NCBI GenBank assembly: GCA_021785155.1 | Contig: JAJYGE010000285.1 | Span: 1-10,655, forward strand | Length of the DNA: 10,655 nucleotides | Direction of reading: 5' to 3' | Origin: Planctomycetota bacterium | GTDB lineage: Bacteria > Planctomycetota > Phycisphaerae > WQYP01 | Shown: positions 8,056-10,655 of the stretch, one piece after another | Position numbering within the stretch: the stretch's first letter is position 1 | Layout: each line of letters begins with the position of its first letter | Position numbers and translations under genes: made by a program | The notes under the pieces: generated by a model | What the model saw: only the letters and a program-made list of their open reading frames with translations | What the model was told of the DNA's origin: nothing | Database searches by the model: none

Positions 8056-8454
8056 ATGGTACAAAATGAGCCGACGAAGGAAACGAAATCAGGCGGTGCT
8101 AAAGCGGCACTGGATCGCCTGGAGCGTCATGCGTCTCATTTATCCGGCGTGTCTTCCGCGCAACCAACCGGTCAGGAATCTCCCGCAGCGCGGGCATCGG
8201 GGTTGCGGCGATTTACCTCGATGGGAATTGAATTTCTGGCGGTCGTGCTGTTATTCGGCCTCGGTGGTCAGTGGCTGGACAAAAAGTTCCACTGGCACGG
8301 CGTGGCCACCGTGGTCCTGATCTGCATTGCGGTGATCGGGGATTTATATCTCCAGATCAAAATGCTTCTGCAACGGGATGGTTCGGCGAAATTAAAAACC
8401 AACGGGACAAATTCCCCGGACGTTCCCAGGAAAGGCTCCGATTCGGATGACTGA
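8056..8454 (+). CDS. AtpZ/AtpI-family ATP synthase-associated membrane protein
   Basis: This 132-residue protein has a long polar N-terminus (1-55) and two membrane helices: about 56-72 (GIEFLAVVLLFGLGGQWLD, which contains the family's glycine pattern and final Asp) and about 82-101 (ATVVLICIAVIGDLYLQIK). The C-terminal tail is polar and acidic. The two-helix hairpin, the GLGGQWLDK motif and the place at the head of the F0 genes fit the AtpZ/AtpI family (ATPase_gene1). Members are thought to help assemble the c-ring or carry Mg2+/Ca2+. The ribosome binding site is weak. The gene overlaps the next one by 8 nt, which indicates coupled translation. The N-terminal polar region is longer than in many relatives. 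Confidence 0.72.
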   Translation: MVQNEPTKETKSGGAKAALDRLERHASHLSGVSSAQPTGQESPAARASGLRRFTSMGIEFLAVVLLFGLGGQWLDKKFHWHGVATVVLICIAVIGDLYLQIKMLLQRDGSAKLKTNGTNSPDVPRKGSDSDD

Positions 8455-8875
8455 TCAGATAACATTACCCGTCGTTCGCAATTCCTGGCTGCGGCTGGGA
8501 TTGATCATGACGCCATTAGCCGCCACTGGTGCAGCCATGGCAGTGGCCATGCTGGTTTTGCCGCTGTTTCATCGTCCGCTGTATCTGCGGGAAATGCTGG
8601 CGGCGGCCCTGGTAAGCGTGGTGGTGGGGCTGTTGGCGGTTTTGCCGATGGTCGTGTTGATTGGCCGCAGCGCTATTTTGCTTTTACGTTGTGCTGTGCT
8701 GGCCAACATGACACGTCTGGTCGGTGTGGCCTTGGGGGCCATTGTGGTTATCGCGCTGGCCCCCGTGCATCTGCATAAAACGGTGGTGCTGTTATGGCTG
8801 GCGGCGTTTTATTTTGTTCTGTTAATAGCTGAAAGTGTGGCGTCTTCCTGGGTGATTAAACACTCCAGGGTATGA
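8447..8875 (+). CDS. Four-helix membrane protein in the atp operon, possibly AtpI-like
   Basis: This 142-residue protein starts inside the preceding gene (8-nt overlap). It is almost wholly hydrophobic, with four likely membrane helices at about 17-41, 49-73, 85-109 and 112-137, joined by short basic loops. No catalytic motif is visible. Its position between an AtpZ-like gene and atpB, and its four-helix layout, resemble ATP synthase protein I (UncI/AtpI). AtpI-type proteins help in c-ring assembly. The sequence similarity I can judge by eye is weak, so the assignment rests on place and topology. Such fast-changing small membrane proteins are common ahead of atpB. Confidence 0.6.
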   Translation: MTDQITLPVVRNSWLRLGLIMTPLAATGAAMAVAMLVLPLFHRPLYLREMLAAALVSVVVGLLAVLPMVVLIGRSAILLLRCAVLANMTRLVGVALGAIVVIALAPVHLHKTVVLLWLAAFYFVLLIAESVASSWVIKHSRV

Positions 8876-8941
8876 CGGATAAGTAAGAATGTATCATTGG
8901 GTGGTAACACACCCTTATGGCTCTTTGTAGTGTCTCCGACA

Positions 8942-8970
8942 TTGACTTCGGATCTGTTTCCGGGTAATGT
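8942..8970 (+). promoter_or_regulatory. Weak possible internal promoter before atpB
   Basis: In the 160-nt gap before atpB, TTGACT (five of six consensus bases) is followed after 17 nt by TAATGT (three of six). The size of this gap, in an operon with overlapping upstream genes, makes an internal promoter plausible. The -10 box is poor. Confidence 0.25.
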
Positions 8971-9035
8971 TTCGGCCCGAATCAACTCTGGCGGGTTGGT
9001 GTCGAGACGAGAACCGCAACCGGATTGAATAAACT

Positions 9036-10022
9036 ATGGCTATTATGCTGCCACTTGCTATCCGCCCCTTTGGTCTGGCTGAAATCAATGTCCTGAATGG
9101 TACTGTTGCGCATAATCTGTATTCCAAACCCTTGTTTCATCTTTTTGGCCAGAGCTTTTATTTCACCAATCATGTCCTGATGCTGCTTTTGTCAGCATCC
9201 TTGATGGTGGCGATTTTCCCGGCCATGGCCCGGCGGATGAAAACCAGACCCGTGCCCACCGGATTCCGCAATTTTTTTGAAGCACTGCTGGTGTTCCTGC
9301 AACGCGACACCTTTGAACCCATGCTGGGAAAATGGGCCGAGGTGTTCACGCCGTATCTATGGACGGCTTTCTTCTTCATTTTGTTCGCTGATTTGTTCGG
9401 AATGTTGCCCGTTGATGAATTGATTCAATTGTTCAATGATGCGTTTGGAACGCATATTCCCGAATTCTGGGGCGGGGCCACCGGAGATTTAACGGTGACC
9501 GCAACATTGGCTGTCTGCACGTTTCTGGTGGTGCATGTGTCGGGCTTATCCGAGTTTATCCGGACCGCTCGCCGGCACCATACGCCGCATATTCGTGTGG
9601 GTCATGCGGACGCCGATAGTCAACACCCATCGGAACCGGCGGCTCATTCGACGCGCTCCTGGCCGGTGGCGGCGGTGGTGGGAGTGGCAAAATATCTCAA
9701 ACACATTGTTCCCCCCGGCGTACCCTGGGTCATCTGGCCGCTGATGTTCGTATTGGAATTGCTCGGTACGTTTGTAAAACCGCTGGCTTTGTGCATGCGT
9801 TTATTCGCCGTCATGATGTCCGGTCCGCTGGTGGTGGCGGTGCTGGTGAGCATTATTTTCTCGTTTGGTGGATATTTTATCCGTACCGTCACGGGCGTGC
9901 CCGTGATTTTGTTCGGCACGGCGTTTGAGGCGCTGCATCTGCTGGAGGCGTTTTTACAGGCGTATATTTTTACGTTGTTAAGCGCGGCTTACATTGCGGA
10001 AGCGATGTCGGCGGAACATTGA
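9036..10022 (+). CDS. atpB: ATP synthase F0 subunit a
   Basis: This 328-residue membrane protein provides the proton half-channels and the Arg that works against the c-ring. An in-frame TAA at 9030 limits the start to ATG 9036 or ATG 9045. The N-terminal part has the typical FTNHVLMLLLSASLMVAIFP helix. The C-terminal core has the essential Arg255 in LCMRLFAVMMSGP and Gln308 in EAFLQAYIFTLLSAAYI, equivalent to E. coli Arg210 and Gln252. Three features are odd. The Asn normally four residues after the Arg is Val259. The acidic or His residue near position 264 is Pro. His301 sits seven residues before Gln308, matching E. coli His245. Between two helices (about residues 175-225) lies a polar, His- and Arg-rich insert. 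Identity is secure; the changes may be lineage-specific. Confidence 0.9.
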   Translation: MAIMLPLAIRPFGLAEINVLNGTVAHNLYSKPLFHLFGQSFYFTNHVLMLLLSASLMVAIFPAMARRMKTRPVPTGFRNFFEALLVFLQRDTFEPMLGKWAEVFTPYLWTAFFFILFADLFGMLPVDELIQLFNDAFGTHIPEFWGGATGDLTVTATLAVCTFLVVHVSGLSEFIRTARRHHTPHIRVGHADADSQHPSEPAAHSTRSWPVAAVVGVAKYLKHIVPPGVPWVIWPLMFVLELLGTFVKPLALCMRLFAVMMSGPLVVAVLVSIIFSFGGYFIRTVTGVPVILFGTAFEALHLLEAFLQAYIFTLLSAAYIAEAMSAEH

Positions 10023-10079
10023 CTTTTGATGCGTCGCGATGTGGCGGCGTAATTATGGAATCTTGAAGGTTTAAGGCAA

Positions 10080-10085
10080 CAGGAG
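10080..10085 (+). promoter_or_regulatory. Strong ribosome binding site of atpE
   Basis: CAGGAG ends 9 nt before the atpE ATG. It is the clearest Shine-Dalgarno sequence among the atp genes here, in keeping with the high c-subunit demand of the ring (about 10 or more copies per complex). Confidence 0.6.
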
Positions 10086-10094
10086 TTTTATCAA

Positions 10095-10397
10095 ATGGAC
10101 GCAACAACAGTTCAGACCGGCCATGTAGTCATCGTGCACAGTGTGAATTCAATGCACGAACTAACGCAGGCTATTGAGATTGCCGGAGCTTTAATTGGCG
10201 GCGGTGCCGGTGTAGGTGGCGCGGGCGCGGGCGTAGGTGCCATCGGCGGCAGCATGTGCGAAGCCACCGCCCGTCAGCCGGAGCTTATCAACACCATCCG
10301 CACACAGTTCTTTCTGGCGGCGGCCATCATTGAAGGATTTACGTTCCTTCTGCTGGTGCTGGTGATGATTGTTCTGATTCGGAACGGCGGTCTTTAA
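10095..10397 (+). CDS. atpE: ATP synthase F0 subunit c
   Basis: This 100-residue hairpin protein forms the rotating ring of the proton channel. It has an N-terminal extension of about 25 residues, then helix 1 with the glycine-rich packing motif (GGGAGVGGAGAGVGAIGG). The polar loop has the family signature ARQPEL (Arg60, Gln61, Pro62). Helix 2 carries the ion-binding carboxylate Glu80 in AAIIEGFTF. The residue after Glu80 is Gly, not the Ser/Thr of sodium-binding rings, so protons are the likely ion; this is an inference. At 100 residues it is longer than the 75-90 usual for bacteria. A strong AGGAG precedes it, and the gene lies 72 nt after atpB. Confidence 0.92.
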   Translation: MDATTVQTGHVVIVHSVNSMHELTQAIEIAGALIGGGAGVGGAGAGVGAIGGSMCEATARQPELINTIRTQFFLAAAIIEGFTFLLLVLVMIVLIRNGGL

Positions 10398-10416
10398 TCA
10401 GGAACACCCGTCCGGC

Positions 10417-10444
10417 CCGCTCCTGCTCACCCGATGCGGAGCGG
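10417..10444 (+). other. Hairpin between atpE and atpF
   Basis: CCGCTCC (10417-10423) can pair with GGAGCGG (10438-10444) around a 14-nt loop. No T-run follows, so it is not a standard terminator. It may stabilise the atpE end of the transcript or limit read-through into atpF, which would suit the higher need for subunit c. The remainder of the atpE-atpF gap shows nothing further. Confidence 0.35.
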
Positions 10445-10523
10445 CAGTGATGCGGTGGTGCGGCAAAAAAGCGCAGGTTGACTCTATGCAGGTTGGCCTG
10501 GGGGCTTAAAGGTAGGTACGCTT

Positions 10524-10655
10524 ATGAAATGTATTTCGGCAAAAGCATATCACGCTACTGGCGCACATCATCGTGCGCCGCTAAGCTGGATGACGGCGAT
10601 TGCGGCTTTGGCCATCAGTGCCTCAACCGGCCTGGCGCATGGAGCCACCTCCGGA
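10524..10655 (+). CDS. atpF: Partial: probable ATP synthase F0 subunit b with signal-peptide-like leader
   Basis: The first 44 codons of a gene run off the right edge. The start ATG has an AGG-rich ribosome binding site (10510-10516) 7 nt upstream. The visible protein begins MKCISAKAYHATGAHHRAP, then a hydrophobic stretch (SWMTAIAALAISASTGLAHG) that ends in a plausible signal-peptidase site (GLAHG). No subunit-b helix is visible yet, so the call rests on gene order (a, c, then b). As I recall, planctomycete b subunits carry such a cleavable N-terminal leader. An unrelated exported protein cannot be excluded from this fragment. Confidence 0.55.
   Translation, partial: MKCISAKAYHATGAHHRAPLSWMTAIAALAISASTGLAHGATSG

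Noticed and set aside
8899..8914. GGGTG/CACCC hairpin after the four-helix protein gene as a terminator
   Set aside because: A 5-bp stem with no T-run, and the next gene belongs to the same operon.
10478..10510. TTGACT as the -35 box of an atpF promoter
   Set aside because: No -10 box is found at 16-18 nt spacing.
1..10655. CRISPR array, tRNA, rRNA or insertion sequence
   Set aside because: I saw no regularly spaced direct repeats, no tRNA-like arms, no rRNA motifs, and no transposase or terminal inverted repeats.

Overview
The window looks like a chromosomal segment of a bacterium, most likely a planctomycete (perhaps of the Phycisphaerae type). This is an inference, not proven here. It rests on the layout of the ATP synthase genes on the right: an AtpZ/AtpI-like gene, a small membrane protein, then subunits a, c and the start of b. 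The putative b subunit begins with a signal-peptide-like leader, as I recall from planctomycetes. The DNA is moderately GC-rich, and every gene I can support lies on the + strand.

Region 1 (1-1269): the 3' part of a gene for a two-part periplasmic protein. The N-terminal half resembles the C-terminal part of a molybdate/tungstate-type substrate-binding protein (ModA/SBP_bac_11). The C-terminal half is a diheme cytochrome c resembling thiosulfate dehydrogenase TsdA. This architecture is unusual.

Region 2 (about 1313-4458): a tightly coupled two-gene cassette. A large N6-adenine DNA methyltransferase (NPPY motif) is followed after 3 nt by a PIN-domain (VapC-like) nuclease. No antitoxin gene and no recognisable restriction endonuclease is present, so this is the best candidate in the window for an uncharacterised modification/nuclease (defence-like) system. 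About 330 nt with no convincing gene follow (4459-4786).

Region 3 (4787-7873): ribonuclease D (DEDDy exonuclease plus HRDC) and, 9 nt later, a glutamine-hydrolysing asparagine synthetase. They are probably co-transcribed.

Region 4 (about 8000-10655): the F0 part of an ATP synthase operon. A good sigma-70-like promoter (perfect TTGACA, 17-nt spacer) precedes the AtpZ/AtpI-like gene. This overlaps a four-helix membrane protein gene by 8 nt, and then come atpB (subunit a), atpE (subunit c) and the 5' end of a probable atpF (subunit b). Subunit a keeps the essential Arg but lacks the usual Asn four residues later, and carries a hydrophilic, His-rich insert. F1 genes would be expected beyond the right edge.
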